Below, one piece after another: positions 1-9,110 of a DNA stretch of 64,000 bases (its first letter is position 1; the number at the start of each line of letters is the position of its first letter). The notes under the pieces are model-generated. The model ran no database searches, was not told the DNA's origin, and was given only the letters and a program-made list of their open reading frames with translations. This DNA comes from Pseudomonas putida (GTDB lineage Bacteria; Pseudomonadota; Gammaproteobacteria; Pseudomonadales; Pseudomonadaceae). The stretch spans positions 1,612,001 through 1,676,000 of the forward strand of contig NZ_CP066306.1 of NCBI RefSeq assembly GCF_016406145.1, given 5' to 3'. Made by a program: the position numbers and the translations under genes.

Positions 1-24
1 ATCGAGGCTTTGGTAGTGGGACAT
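1..24 (-). CDS. 5' end of an unidentified gene, cut by the window edge
   Basis: Read on the minus strand, an ATG at 22-24 opens a frame MSHYQSLD that runs off the window. A GGAG Shine-Dalgarno core lies nine bases upstream of it. Only eight codons are present, so the product cannot be named. A small DUF1127 gene next to a divergent LysR-type regulator is a common arrangement in pseudomonads, which makes a regulator possible, but this is a guess from context. Confidence 0.35.
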
Positions 25-120
25 TGCATCAATCTCCTAGATGCATAGCATAAGAAACATTCGTTGGATTGATCTTAAGCCCGGGGCGAGACTGAAGCCA
101 TCAACACGGAGGGCTTCACG

Positions 121-339
121 ATGAAAGGTCATGTCAGCAGCATTCAGCACCCTGCCTTTTCCCTCAACCACCTGTGGCATGCTGCCTTGCAGCGCCCGGC
201 TCGCTGGTTGGAGCTGTATCGCCAGCGTCGGGAACTGGCCAGTCTCAGCGATGCGACGTTGCAGGATCTGGGGTTGAGCCGGGCAGATATCCAGCAGGAG
301 GCAGAGCGGCCATTCTGGGATGATCCGCTGCGTAAGTGA
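121..339 (+). CDS. DUF1127 (YjiS-like) small protein
   Basis: A 72-residue protein with the DUF1127 pattern in its second half: WLELYRQRRELASLSDATLQ followed by DLGLSRADI, an Arg-rich helix then the 'L-D-L-G-[LI]-x-R' block. GGAGG lies about seven bases before the ATG. DUF1127 proteins are short and basic; longer members have been linked to RNA turnover and to phosphate or carbon metabolism, but the role of this one is unknown. It has its own transcription unit, facing the convergent DAHP synthase gene. Confidence 0.8.
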   Translation: MKGHVSSIQHPAFSLNHLWHAALQRPARWLELYRQRRELASLSDATLQDLGLSRADIQQEAERPFWDDPLRK

Positions 340-407
340 GGGGGCGAGCGCCGTGCGGGCGGCGCTCGGTCTTCAGGGCGCTGAAGAAGCTGCGACAGCT
401 ACTTACC

Positions 408-1754
408 TCAACGGCGCACCTGCTTGAGCGTTTCGGCAATCAAAAACGCCAGCTCCAGCGACTGGTCGGCGTTCATGCGGGGGTCGCAGTGAGTATGGTA
501 ACGGTCCGACAGCCCGTCTTCGGTGATCGGCCGTGCGCCACCGATGCACTCGGTAACGTTCTGCCCGGTCATCTCGATGTGAATACCGCCCGCGTGGCTG
601 CCTTCGGCCTGGTGCACCTGGAAGAACTGCTTTACCTCATCGAGAATCTGCGCGAAGTCACGGGTCTTGTAGCCGCTGCTGGCCTTGATGGTATTACCGT
701 GCATCGGGTCCGAGCTCCACAGCACCTTGCGCCCCTCGCGCTCGACGGTGCGGATCAGCCGGGGCAGGTGCTCACCGACCTTGCCGGCGCCCATGCGCAC
801 GATGAGGTTGAGGCGCCCCGGGTCGTTGGCCGGGTTGAGCGTGTCGATCAGGCGGATCAGCTCTTCAGGGTTCATGCTTGGGCCGACCTTGACCCCGATC
901 GGGTTGTGCACCCCACGCAGGAATTCCACATGTGCGCCATCGAGCTGGCGGGTGCGGTCGCCGATCCACAGCATGTGTGCCGAGCAGTCGTAGTAGTCGC
1001 CGGTCAGGCTGTCTTGGCGCACGAAGGCTTCTTCGTAGTTCAGCAGCAGTGCCTCGTGGGCGGTGAAAAAGCTGGTTTCGCGCAATTGCGGGGCGCTGTC
1101 CAGGCCGCAGGCGCGCATGAAGGCCAAGGTCTCGTCGATGCGGTTGGCCAACTGGTGGTATTTGTCGGCCAGCGCCGAGTTGGCGATGAAGTCCAGGTTC
1201 CACTTGTGCACCTGGTGCAGGTCGGCGAAGCCGCCCTGGGCGAAGGCGCGCAGCAGGTTGAGGCTGGCGGTGGCCTGGTGGTAGGCCTGCAGCAGGCGGT
1301 CCGGGTCTGGCACGCGGCTTTTTTCGTCGAAGCCGATACCGTTGACGATGTCGCCGCGGTAGGCCGGCAAGGTGACGTTGCCGATGGTTTCGTCGCCCGA
1401 TGAGCGTGGCTTGGCGAACTGGCCCGCCATGCGCCCGACCTTGACCACCGGGCAACCGGCGGCGAAGGTCATGACGATGGCCATCTGCAGTAACACCTTG
1501 AAGGTGTCGCGGATCTTCGCCGCAGAGAACTCGGCGAAGCTTTCGGCGCAGTCGCCGCCCTGCAGCAGGAAGGCGCGGCCTTCGGTGACCTCGGCGAACT
1601 GCCGGCGCAGCTCGCGCGCTTCCCCGGCGAACACCAGCGGCGGGTAGCTGGCCAAGGTCTGCTCGACCTTGAGCAGATGCGCGGCATCGGGGTAGGTCGG
1701 TTGCTGCTGGATCGGCAGGGTACGCCAGCTGTCAGGGCTCCACGGTCGGTTCAT
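408..1754 (-). CDS. class II 3-deoxy-7-phosphoheptulonate (DAHP) synthase
   Basis: Catalyses condensation of phosphoenolpyruvate with erythrose 4-phosphate, the first step of the shikimate pathway for aromatic amino acids, in the cytoplasm. The 448-residue product has the class II (plant-like, AroA-II) signatures: [11 protein letters not shown] near residues 63-73 with the metal-binding Cys, [31 protein letters not shown], and the late SDPMHGNT and [15 protein letters not shown] blocks. The start is the ATG giving [10 protein letters not shown]; an open frame continues upstream but has no family similarity. It is divergent from the spermidine synthase-like gene, with about 118 bases between the starts. 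Class II enzymes lack the feedback domain of the AroFGH type. Confidence 0.92.
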   Translation of the reverse strand: MNRPWSPDSWRTLPIQQQPTYPDAAHLLKVEQTLASYPPLVFAGEARELRRQFAEVTEGRAFLLQGGDCAESFAEFSAAKIRDTFKVLLQMAIVMTFAAGCPVVKVGRMAGQFAKPRSSGDETIGNVTLPAYRGDIVNGIGFDEKSRVPDPDRLLQAYHQATASLNLLRAFAQGGFADLHQVHKWNLDFIANSALADKYHQLANRIDETLAFMRACGLDSAPQLRETSFFTAHEALLLNYEEAFVRQDSLTGDYYDCSAHMLWIGDRTRQLDGAHVEFLRGVHNPIGVKVGPSMNPEELIRLIDTLNPANDPGRLNLIVRMGAGKVGEHLPRLIRTVEREGRKVLWSSDPMHGNTIKASSGYKTRDFAQILDEVKQFFQVHQAEGSHAGGIHIEMTGQNVTECIGGARPITEDGLSDRYHTHCDPRMNADQSLELAFLIAETLKQVRR

Positions 1755-1872
1755 CAAAGGCTCGGTCTTGTCGGTTATAGGCTGTCTGCCATGGTAACAG
1801 TTGGCGCTGAGCTTGTTGCATCGGGGACGTTGGCGGACAATGCGCGTTTTTGCGCGGGCGGGTGACAGGTTC

Positions 1873-2628
1873 ATGGCGACGGAGCGGGAAGAGCGGCTGT
1901 TGGCTCGGGTCGAGGATGCCTTTGGGGTCATCAGCGTGTATGAAGTGGATGATTACCGCTTCCTCGAATTTGGCGATGCCATCGAGCAAAGCTGCGTGTT
2001 CACTGCCGACCCCAGCTGGCTGGAGTACGACTACACCCGCGCCATGCTGGTCGGTGCGCTGTGCCACGAGCTGCCTGAAAGCGCCCTGTTTCTTGGCTTG
2101 GGCGCCGGTACCCTGACCCAGGCCTGCATGAAATTCTTGCCGCTGGAAGACATCGAGGCCATCGAGCTGCGCCCGGATGTACCGCGCCTGGCCATGGAGT
2201 ACCTGGGCCTGGACGACGACCCGCGCCTGTATGTGCGGGTTGGCGATGCGCTGGAGCTGCTGCCCACGGCGGAGAAAACCGACCTGTTGTTCGTCGACCT
2301 GTATACCGACCACGGCCCGGGTGTCGGGCATCTGGCCTGGACCTTTCTGGAAAATTGCCAGAAGCAGCTCAACCCCGGTGGCTGGCTGGTGATCAACCAG
2401 TGGGCCGGTGATGACGGCAGGCCGCTGGGCGCGGCGCTGTTGCGCGGGTTGTACCACCGGCACTACTGGGAGCTGCCGGTGAAGGAGGGCAATGTGATCC
2501 TGCTGGTGCCGGCGGACCTGGAGCAAACGCTGGACCTGGGTGGGCTCAAGGGCAGGGCTGAAGCCTTGGCGCCACAGCTGGGGTACAGCCTTGAGGGGTT
2601 GATCAAGGAAATCCGCCCAGCAACGTGA
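1873..2628 (+). CDS. spermidine synthase-like / SAM-dependent methyltransferase-fold protein
   Basis: A 251-residue protein with a Rossmann-fold SAM-binding core: [20 protein letters not shown] (glycine-rich motif I), [10 protein letters not shown] (motif II acid), VGDALELL, and [14 protein letters not shown]. This is the spermidine synthase (SpeE) superfamily layout, but it lacks a clear N-terminal tetramerisation domain and the full polyamine-binding set. Aminopropyl transfer is therefore uncertain, and it may be a stand-alone methyltransferase-fold protein of the kind pseudomonads keep beside DAHP synthase. I chose the ATG giving [10 protein letters not shown] over an upstream TTG because a GGTGACAGG stretch precedes it and homology begins there. 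Confidence 0.75.
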   Translation: MATEREERLLARVEDAFGVISVYEVDDYRFLEFGDAIEQSCVFTADPSWLEYDYTRAMLVGALCHELPESALFLGLGAGTLTQACMKFLPLEDIEAIELRPDVPRLAMEYLGLDDDPRLYVRVGDALELLPTAEKTDLLFVDLYTDHGPGVGHLAWTFLENCQKQLNPGGWLVINQWAGDDGRPLGAALLRGLYHRHYWELPVKEGNVILLVPADLEQTLDLGGLKGRAEALAPQLGYSLEGLIKEIRPAT

Positions 2629-2648
2629 AGGCCTGGCGCCGTCCCCCC

Positions 2649-2762
2649 GTAGGAGCGGCCTTGTGTCGCGAAAGGGTGCGAAGCGCCCTCGGGATTTTAG
2701 CGTCGCCGCATACATTGCCGGGTCCGCTTTGCGGCCCTTTCGCGACACAAGGCCGCTCCTAC
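2649..2762. repeat. REP-type inverted pair (P. putida style)
   Basis: Two perfect 28-base arms, 2649-2676 and 2735-2762, are exact reverse complements built on the motif GGAGCGGCCTTGTGTCGCG. They are separated by 58 bases. The sequence resembles the abundant extragenic palindromes of P. putida. It follows the spermidine synthase-like stop and precedes the deaD leader, so the folded RNA could limit read-through. Confidence 0.8.
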
Positions 2763-2873
2763 CGGGGCCGTGCCAGGCTTTGAGAGATAATCGTTTCAGC
2801 TATCGGCCATTGATGGCCTCGTACTGGCCCCATGCTCGTGAAAATTTTCCACACTTCCCTCTATTAATTCGGG

Positions 2874-3096
2874 TATAGTACGCGCCGGTCTTTTAGCGGG
2901 CCTCAAAATCAGGTGGTGCAAATCCTCCGAGTCCAGCTTCGGCTGCACGTCCGCTAGGCGGACCTTCCCAAGTTTTTCTTTTTCAATCGTTTTCGCAAAT
3001 CCCCGCCGCCAGAGCTGCCTGGGTGACCATTTGGTCTTTCAAGGCATGTGCAGCTTTGGAGCATGGGTCTTTGCGGATGCACATAGAGGCAGACCC
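2874..3096 (+). promoter_or_regulatory. deaD -10 element and long structured 5' leader
   Basis: A good -10 hexamer TATAGT lies at 2874-2879 without a convincing -35. It would give a leader of roughly 210 bases before the helicase start. The leader contains a perfect hairpin (GTCCGC-TAG-GCGGAC, 2949-2963) followed by a T-rich run. Long leaders are typical of cold-shock helicase mRNAs in enterobacteria; that this one is cold-regulated is inference. Confidence 0.45.
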
Positions 3097-4776
3097 ATGA
3101 CCCAGGAAACCGGCGGATTCGCCGCTCTCGATCTCAATCCGAATATCGTTGCAGCTGTTCTGGCCACCGGCTACGAAGAGCCTTCGGCTATTCAGCATCA
3201 ATCGATCCCGATCATCCTCGCCGGTCACGACATGATCGGCCAGGCGCAGACTGGCACCGGCAAGACCGCTGCCTTCGCCCTGCCGATCCTCAACAAGATC
3301 GACGTGAGCAAGCGCGAACCGCAAGCCCTGATCCTGGCGCCAACCCGTGAGTTGGCGCTGCAAGTAGCCACCGCTTTCGAAACCTACGCCAAGCAGATGC
3401 CGGGCGTTAACGTGGTGGCTGTATACGGTGGTGCCCCGATGGGCCCACAACTGCGTGCCATTCGTAACGGCGCGCAAATCGTCGTGGCCACCCCTGGCCG
3501 TCTGTGCGACCACCTGCGTCGCGACGAAAAAGTCCTGTCCACCGTGCAGTACCTGGTACTGGACGAAGCCGACGAAATGCTCAAGCTGGGCTTCATGGAT
3601 GACCTCGAAGTGATCTTCGATGCCATCCCGGCCAGCCGTCAGACTGTACTGTTCTCCGCTACCCTGCCTTCGTCGATCCGCTCGATCGCCGAACGTCACC
3701 TGCGTGAGCCCAAGCACGTCAAGATCCAGAGCAAGACCCAGACCGTAACCGCGATCGACCAGGCTCACCTGATGGTGCACGCCGACCAGAAGATCCCGGC
3801 TGTTCTGCGTTTGCTGGAAGTGGAAGAGTTCGACGCGCTGATCGCCTTCGTGCGTACCAAGCAAGCCACCCTGGACCTGGCCGCCGCCCTGGAAGCCAAA
3901 GGCTACAAGGCTGCTGCGCTGAACGGCGACATCGCCCAGAACCAGCGTGAGCGCGTCATCGACTCGCTCAAGGACGGCCGCCTGGACATCGTCGTCGCCA
4001 CTGACGTCGCTGCCCGTGGTCTGGACGTACCGCGCATCACCCACGTGTTCAACGTGGACATGCCGTACGACCCGGAGTCCTACGTGCACCGTATCGGCCG
4101 TACCGGCCGTGCCGGTCGCGAAGGCCGTGCACTGCTGCTGGTCACCCCGCGTGAGCGCCGCATGCTGCAGGTCATCGAGCGCGTTACCGGGCAAAAGGTT
4201 GCCGAAGCGCGCCTGCCGAACGCTCAGGCCGTGCTGGATGCGCGTATCAAGAAGCTGACCTCGAGCCTGGCGCCGCTGGTAGCCGAAGCAGAAGCCACTC
4301 ACGGTGAACTGTTCGACCGCCTGACCGAAGCCCTGGGTTGCAGCCCGCGTGCCCTGTCCGCAGCACTGCTGCGCAAGGCCACCAATGGCCAGGCGCTGGA
4401 CCTGGCAGCGGTAGAGCGCGAGCAGCCGCTGGTACCAAGCTTCGCACCGCGCGGTGAGCGCCCGGAGCGTGGTGACCGTGCCGAGCGTAGCGACCGTGGT
4501 GAGCGCGAGCGTCGTGCGCCACTGCCGCTGGCCGAAGGCCGCGTGCGTTGCCGTACCGCGCTGGGTGCCCGTGATGGTATCGCTGCCAAGAACCTGCTGG
4601 GTGCGATCCTCAACGAAGGTGGCCTGGCCCGTGATGCGATCGGTCGCATCCAGGTGCGTGACAGCTTCAGCCTGATCGAGCTGCCGGAAGACGGCCTCGA
4701 GCGCCTGCTGACCAAGCTCAAGGACACCCGCGTGGCTGGCAAGCAGCTGAAGCTGCGTCGCTACCGCGAAGATTGA
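3097..4776 (+). CDS. deaD: DEAD-box ATP-dependent RNA helicase, DeaD/CsdA type
   Basis: Unwinds structured RNA for ribosome assembly and mRNA decay, especially in the cold. The 559-residue protein shows the Q motif (about 26-40), Walker A AQTGTGKT (50-57), PTRELA, TPGR, DEAD (about 155-158), SAT, and HRIGRTGRAGR (about 331-341). A C-terminal tail follows with basic GER-PERGDRAERSDRGERERR spacing, and it ends in a DbpA-like RNA-binding domain (GRVRCRTALGARDGIAAKNL onward). The start is the ATG of MTQETGGFAAL; the upstream ATG in frame lies inside the leader. A strong terminator follows. The linker tail is shorter than in E. coli DeaD. Confidence 0.92.
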   Translation: MTQETGGFAALDLNPNIVAAVLATGYEEPSAIQHQSIPIILAGHDMIGQAQTGTGKTAAFALPILNKIDVSKREPQALILAPTRELALQVATAFETYAKQMPGVNVVAVYGGAPMGPQLRAIRNGAQIVVATPGRLCDHLRRDEKVLSTVQYLVLDEADEMLKLGFMDDLEVIFDAIPASRQTVLFSATLPSSIRSIAERHLREPKHVKIQSKTQTVTAIDQAHLMVHADQKIPAVLRLLEVEEFDALIAFVRTKQATLDLAAALEAKGYKAAALNGDIAQNQRERVIDSLKDGRLDIVVATDVAARGLDVPRITHVFNVDMPYDPESYVHRIGRTGRAGREGRALLLVTPRERRMLQVIERVTGQKVAEARLPNAQAVLDARIKKLTSSLAPLVAEAEATHGELFDRLTEALGCSPRALSAALLRKATNGQALDLAAVEREQPLVPSFAPRGERPERGDRAERSDRGERERRAPLPLAEGRVRCRTALGARDGIAAKNLLGAILNEGGLARDAIGRIQVRDSFSLIELPEDGLERLLTKLKDTRVAGKQLKLRRYRED

Positions 4777-4789
4777 TCCTGGCGTAATG

Positions 4790-4823
4790 AAAAAATCCCC
4801 GGCTTAGGTCGGGGATTTTTTTT
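4790..4823 (+). terminator. rho-independent terminator of deaD
   Basis: A perfect 11-bp stem AAAAATCCCCG (4791-4801) pairs with 4810-4820, closed by an eight-base loop and followed by a T run to 4823. It lies 14 bases after the helicase stop. The A-rich left flank makes it potentially bidirectional. Confidence 0.9.
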
Positions 4824-4851
4824 GCCTGCAGTTTTTTGGGGCTGCCATACA

Positions 4852-4883
4852 GCCCTTTCGCGGCGCAAGGCCGCTCCTACGGG
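4852..4883. repeat. single REP element
   Basis: Contains CCCTTTCGCGGCGCAAGGCC and GCTCCTACGGG, a variant of the arm seen at 2735-2762 (GCGGCGC for GCGACAC). It stands between the deaD terminator and the 3' end of the convergent dioxygenase gene. Confidence 0.7.
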
Positions 4884-4890
4884 CGATTCT

Positions 4891-5658
4891 TCAGTCGAAG
4901 CGATAGATGTCCATACCCAGCGCCCCTAGGGTAAAGCCTTGGTGCACAATGCCAAATCTGCCCCCGGCCCCAAGGGCAAAGAACAACGGCAAGAAATGCT
5001 CATCACTGGGGTGGTTACGCAACGCAAACGGCGCTTGTTGCTTGAAGTCCAGCAGCGCGGCCTGGTCGTCCTCGCCCAGCTTCTCCACCACCCAGTCACG
5101 AAACGCCAGTGCCCAAGGCTCGATCACGTCCGGCCCGGCATGCCAGTCCAGTTCGCCCAGGTTATGGGTGATGCTCCCGGACCCCACCAGCAATACCCCT
5201 TCGCTGCGCAGCCCGGCCAATGCCTGGCCGACCTTGATTTGCAGCGCCGGCCCCATGTGGCTAGGGAGCGACACCTGAATCAGCGCAATGCTTGCATCGG
5301 GATACATCAACGACATCGGCACCCAGGCCCCATGGTCGAATGGCCGCTGGGCATCCAGGCGAGCTGGCAGGCCGGCGGCGTTCAGCCGCTCGCTGACGTT
5401 CGCGGCCAGTTGCGCATGGCCAGGCGCAGGGTACTGAACGGCGTACAGCGCTGCAGGAAAGCCGTAGAAGTCATGCCAGGTTTCGGGGTGCGGGTTGCCG
5501 GTCACCAGCAGCTCTTGGCTTTCCCAGTGCGCTGAGACCACCACTATCGCCTTCGGGCGTGGCAGGGCATTGGCCAGCCGGGCCAGCGCCGGCCCGCTGG
5601 CGCCGGGTTGCAGGGCGAGCATGGGGGAGCCGTGGGAAATGAACAGGCTGGGCAGCAT
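4891..5658 (-). CDS. DODA/YgiD-type extradiol ring-cleavage dioxygenase family protein
   Basis: A 255-residue member of the LigB-like class III extradiol dioxygenase superfamily. Visible metal-site residues are the N-terminal LFISHGSPM His, VVSAHWES, FDHGAWVPMSLMYP, and GSGSITHNL. The closest well-known relative is E. coli YgiD, a 4,5-DOPA extradiol dioxygenase; the natural substrate here cannot be read from sequence. The ATG has AGGA a few bases upstream. It is divergent from tpm with a 101-base gap and looks monocistronic. Confidence 0.85.
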   Translation of the reverse strand: MLPSLFISHGSPMLALQPGASGPALARLANALPRPKAIVVVSAHWESQELLVTGNPHPETWHDFYGFPAALYAVQYPAPGHAQLAANVSERLNAAGLPARLDAQRPFDHGAWVPMSLMYPDASIALIQVSLPSHMGPALQIKVGQALAGLRSEGVLLVGSGSITHNLGELDWHAGPDVIEPWALAFRDWVVEKLGEDDQAALLDFKQQAPFALRNHPSDEHFLPLFFALGAGGRFGIVHQGFTLGALGMDIYRFD

Positions 5659-5759
5659 GGTAGGGTCCTGAAGGGTAAGATGCAGTCATCTTCGATCAGT
5701 CACCGATCGATATCCAATATAAGATTTTTGCGCAACTGATCTAAAAACCAGGAGGAACT

Positions 5760-6407
5760 ATGGAGGCGGCGTTCTGGCACCAAAAGTGGGCCGATAACCA
5801 GATCGGTTTTCACCAGGCCCAGGCCAACCCCTACCTGCAACGCTACTGGCCGGGGCTCGGTCTGGCTGCCGGTAGCCGGGTGCTGGTGCCGTTGTGCGGC
5901 AAGAGCCTGGACATGGCCTGGCTGGCGGGGCAGGGCTATCGCGTGCGGGGTATCGAGCTGTCGCGTCGGGCGGTGGAGGACTTCTTCCAAGAGCAGGGGC
6001 TGCAGGCGCAGGTTTGGCAACAGGGTGCGTTCGAGGTCTGGTGCAGTGGTGAGGTGGAGCTGTGGTGTGGCGATTTCTTCGCCTTGCGCGCCGAGGATGT
6101 GGCCGATTGCGTGGGGCTGTATGACCGGGCTGCCTTGATTGCCCTGCCGCCGCAAATGCGTGAGCGATACATGGGCTTGCTTTCGCAAATACTGCCTGTG
6201 GGCAGTGGGCTTCTGGTGACTTTGGACTACGAGCAGAAACTGTTGGCGGGGCCGCCGTTTTCGGTCGCCGACGAGGAAGTGCGGCGTGGGTTTGCCGGTT
6301 GGCAGGTGGAGGAAGTGGAGGCGAGAGACGTGATAGGGGAAAGCCCTAAGTTCTTGCAGGCGGGGGTCAAGCGCCTGGTGGAGCGGGTGTATCGCGTACA
6401 GTTCTGA
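5760..6407 (+). CDS. tpm: thiopurine S-methyltransferase
   Basis: A SAM-dependent methyltransferase of the TPMT family, which in pseudomonads also methylates tellurite and selenite. The 215-residue length matches bacterial Tpm. It begins [19 protein letters not shown], then carries [16 protein letters not shown] (SAM motif I), VRGIELS, and [27 protein letters not shown] lies seven bases before the ATG, a very strong ribosome-binding site. It is followed by a REP element and faces htpX convergently. Confidence 0.93.
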   Translation: MEAAFWHQKWADNQIGFHQAQANPYLQRYWPGLGLAAGSRVLVPLCGKSLDMAWLAGQGYRVRGIELSRRAVEDFFQEQGLQAQVWQQGAFEVWCSGEVELWCGDFFALRAEDVADCVGLYDRAALIALPPQMRERYMGLLSQILPVGSGLLVTLDYEQKLLAGPPFSVADEEVRRGFAGWQVEEVEARDVIGESPKFLQAGVKRLVERVYRVQF

Positions 6408-6420
6408 TGTGGGTTTGCCT

Positions 6421-6456
6421 GTGCCGGCCCTATCGCCGGCAAGCCGGCTCCCACAG
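6421..6456. repeat. single REP element
   Basis: Carries ATCGCCGGCAAGCCGGCTCC and the trailing CACAG, the same core as the paired element at 7638-7719. It lies directly after tpm. Confidence 0.7.
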
Positions 6457-6510
6457 AGACACCCGCAGTTCTGAGAATTTGTGGCTTACATGTGCGGGCC
6501 GGCTGCATAA

Positions 6511-6535
6511 AAAAGGGCGACCGAAGTCGCCCTTT
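6511..6535 (-). terminator. rho-independent terminator of htpX
   Basis: A perfect 10-bp stem AAAGGGCGAC (6512-6521) pairs with 6526-6535 around a CGAA loop. On the minus strand the stem is followed by a T run, so it serves htpX, whose stop is 16 bases away. It may also stop read-through from tpm. Confidence 0.88.
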
Positions 6536-6550
6536 CTTGTTGGCGGTGAA

Positions 6551-7438
6551 TCAGCCGCGGCGGCGCAGCGCCTCGATGCGTTCTTCCAGCGGCGGGTGGC
6601 TCATCAGCAGGCCGGCCAGGCCATGCTTGAGGCCGCCGTTGATGCCGAAGGCCTTCATGGTGTCGGGCATGTGCACCGGCAGGCCTTGCTCTACGCGCAG
6701 GCGCTGCAGGGCGCCGATCATCGCGGCAGTGCCGGCCAGTTGCGCACCGGCTTCGTCGGCGCGGTATTCGCGGCGGCGCGAGAACCACATCACGATCATG
6801 CTGGCGAGGATGCCCAGGACCAGCTCGGCGACGATGGTCGCCACATAGTAGGCAATGCCCTGGCCTTCTTCGTTCTTGAAGATCACCTTGTCGACGAAGT
6901 TGCCGATGATGCGGGCGAAGAACATCACGAAGGTGTTCACCACGCCTTGCACCAGCGCCAGGGTGACCATGTCACCGTTGGCCACATGGCCGATCTCGTG
7001 GGCCAGCACGGCGCGCACCTCATCAGGCGAAAAGCGCTCCAGCAGGCCTTGGGATACTGCTACCAATGCGTCGTTGCGGTTCCAGCCGGTGGCGAAGGCG
7101 TTAGCCTCGTAGGCCGGGAAGATACCCACTTCGGGCATTTTGATACCGGCTTCGCGCGACAGCTCTTCGACCGTCTGCAGCAGCCATTGCTCGTGGCGGG
7201 TACGCGGCTGGGAGATGATCTGGGTGCCGGTGCTCATTTTCGCCATCCACTTGGAGATGAACAGCGAAACGAGGGAGCCGGCAAAGCCGAACACGGCGCA
7301 GAAGACCAGCAGGCTGCTGAGGTTGAGGTCAACCCCGTTGGCGGCCATGAACCCGTTGAAGCCGAACAGGCTCAGGGTAATGCTTGCAACCAGCACCACC
7401 GCAAGGTTGGTGGCTACAAACAACAGAATGCGCATCAT
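6551..7438 (-). CDS. htpX: membrane zinc metalloprotease HtpX
   Basis: An inner-membrane quality-control protease (M48B family) that cleaves misfolded membrane proteins together with FtsH. The 295-residue product has two N-terminal membrane segments (about 4-24 and 38-58), the zinc motif HEIGH near 144-148, two further hydrophobic stretches, and the third zinc ligand in [11 protein letters not shown] near 222-231. Length is normal for the family. AGGAG lies 12 bases before the first ATG; a second ATG follows directly. A heat-shock-type promoter lies about 50 bases upstream, in keeping with the family's stress role. Confidence 0.95.
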   Translation of the reverse strand: MMRILLFVATNLAVVLVASITLSLFGFNGFMAANGVDLNLSSLLVFCAVFGFAGSLVSLFISKWMAKMSTGTQIISQPRTRHEQWLLQTVEELSREAGIKMPEVGIFPAYEANAFATGWNRNDALVAVSQGLLERFSPDEVRAVLAHEIGHVANGDMVTLALVQGVVNTFVMFFARIIGNFVDKVIFKNEEGQGIAYYVATIVAELVLGILASMIVMWFSRRREYRADEAGAQLAGTAAMIGALQRLRVEQGLPVHMPDTMKAFGINGGLKHGLAGLLMSHPPLEERIEALRRRG

Positions 7439-7486
7439 GGTTGTTACGTTCTCCTGACGGATGAGTGTGTTGCGTATGCGGGGTAT

Positions 7487-7513
7487 ATAAGGGGCCGGAC
7501 GCGCCGATTCAAT
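7487..7513 (-). promoter_or_regulatory. candidate sigma32 (heat-shock) promoter of htpX
   Basis: On the minus strand ATTGAAT (7507-7513) matches five of seven bases of CTTGAAA. After a 12-base spacer, CCCCTTAT (7487-7494) matches seven of eight positions of CCCCATNT. The predicted transcript would begin about 40 bases before the htpX start. Spacing and both boxes fit the known RpoH consensus; activity is inferred. Confidence 0.6.
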
Positions 7514-7637
7514 CGGCGGACTATTTCAAACTGTGTACGGCGGAGTATGGCAGAGGATCTGGCGGGGGCTGTGAGCTAGAGCGTTGCAGGATGTAAGAAA
7601 GGTTATGTGGGGTTATAGGGGGCTGCTTTGCAGCCCA

Positions 7638-7719
7638 ATCGCCGGCAAGCCGGCTCCCACAGGTACCCCACAGTACTGAAGACTTGTGCCGTCCTTGTGG
7701 GAGCCGGCTTGCCGGCGAT
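7638..7719. repeat. REP inverted pair
   Basis: Arms 7638-7661 and 7696-7719 are perfect 24-base reverse complements (core GCCGGCAAGCCGGCTCCCAC). They lie just downstream of the alaA-type stop, in the gap between htpX and that gene. The rest of the 292-base gap holds the htpX promoter and no further gene that I can see. Confidence 0.82.
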
Positions 7720-7730
7720 GAAGCCAGTAC

Positions 7731-8942
7731 TTACTGCGAATACGTGCGCAGGAAGTTGCCAATCCGGCCAATCGCAGCCTCCAGGTCATCCACCCGTGGC
7801 AAGGTCACCACACGGAAGTGGTCCGGCCAAGGCCAGTTGAACGCCGTGCCCTGGACGATCAGCAGCTTCTCAGACAGCAGCAGGTCGAGCGCGAACTTCT
7901 CGTCGTTGAGGATCGGGCAGACTTTAGGGTCGATCCGCGGGAAGGCATACAGCGCACCCATCGGCTTGACGCAGCTAACCCCCGGGATGTCATTGAGCAG
8001 CTCATAGGTGCGGTTGCGCTGCTCCAGCAGCCGGCCAGGGGGCAGCACCAGGTCATTGATGCTCTGATAACCGCCCAGCGCAGTCTGGATGGCGTGCTGG
8101 GCCGGTACGTTGGCGCACAGGCGCATGTTGGCCAGCATGTCGATGCCTTCGATGTAGCTCTGGGCGTGGTGCTTGGGCCCGGAGATGATCAGCCAGCCGG
8201 AGCGGAAGCCCGCCACCCGGTACGACTTGGACAGGCCGTTGAAGGTCAGGCACAGCAGGTCCGGGGCCAGTGACGCGGTGCTGATGTGCACGGCCTCGTC
8301 ATAGAGGATCTTGTCGTAGATCTCGTCGGAGAACACCACCAGGTTGTGCTGGCGTGCCAGCTCCAGCATGCCCAGCAGCAACTCTTTGGAATAGACGGCG
8401 CCGGTCGGGTTGTTCGGGTTGATGATGACCAGGGCCTTGGTGTTCGGGGTGATCTTGGCCTTGATGTCTTCAAGGTCAGGGAACCAGTCGGCCTGTTCGT
8501 CGCACAGGTAATGCACCGGCTTGCCGCCTGCCAGGCTCACCGCAGCGGTCCATAGCGGGTAGTCGGGGGCCGGGATCAGCACTTCGTCGCCGTTGTTGAG
8601 CAGTGCCTGCATCGACATGACGATCAGCTCGGAAACACCATTGCCCAGGTAGATGTCCTCGATGGTGACACCCTCGATTTCCTTCTGCTGGCAGTACTGC
8701 ATCACCGCCTTGCGCGCGCTGAACAGGCCTTTGGAGTCGCTGTAGCCCTGGGCAGTGGGCAGGTTGCGGATCACATCCTGGAGGATTTCGTCCGGCGCTT
8801 CGAAGCCAAACGGCGCCGGGTTGCCGATGTTCAGCTTGAGGATGCGGTGGCCTTCCTCTTCCAGGCGTTTGGCGTGCTTGAGCACCGGGCCGCGAATGTC
8901 GTAGCAGACATTGGCGAGCTTGTTCGATTTGCTGAACTGCAT
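7731..8942 (-). CDS. alaA: AlaA-type alanine/pyruvate aminotransferase
   Basis: A fold-type I PLP aminotransferase that makes alanine from pyruvate and glutamate in the cytoplasm. The 403-residue protein carries ILKLNIGNPAPFGFEAP, GNGVSELI, PNNPTGAVYS, FSDEIYDKI, and the PLP lysine in FNGLSKSYRVAGFRSGW near residue 239. This is the YfbQ/AlaA arrangement and length. The start MQFSKSNKLANV is chosen because upstream in-frame sequence has no family similarity. It is divergent from msrB with a 168-base gap. Confidence 0.9.
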   Translation of the reverse strand: MQFSKSNKLANVCYDIRGPVLKHAKRLEEEGHRILKLNIGNPAPFGFEAPDEILQDVIRNLPTAQGYSDSKGLFSARKAVMQYCQQKEIEGVTIEDIYLGNGVSELIVMSMQALLNNGDEVLIPAPDYPLWTAAVSLAGGKPVHYLCDEQADWFPDLEDIKAKITPNTKALVIINPNNPTGAVYSKELLLGMLELARQHNLVVFSDEIYDKILYDEAVHISTASLAPDLLCLTFNGLSKSYRVAGFRSGWLIISGPKHHAQSYIEGIDMLANMRLCANVPAQHAIQTALGGYQSINDLVLPPGRLLEQRNRTYELLNDIPGVSCVKPMGALYAFPRIDPKVCPILNDEKFALDLLLSEKLLIVQGTAFNWPWPDHFRVVTLPRVDDLEAAIGRIGNFLRTYSQ

Positions 8943-9110
8943 GATGTGATCCCGATTGAGAATACGCGGTGCGCCGCCGTCGAAAGGTTTGAAAGGGCGG
9001 GGCGCGGGTGCCAGACTTGAGGCCTTGCACACGAAGCCAACTAATATACGTGCCACCCGCGCTACGGAAAAGACGGCGCGAGGTGAAATTCAGCCTGCCG
9101 AGGTCCCTAC

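Noticed and set aside
6407-7579. A 390-codon plus-strand open frame opposite htpX
   Set aside because: htpX is unmistakable on the other strand; the His/Gln/Val-rich product is typical of an antisense shadow.
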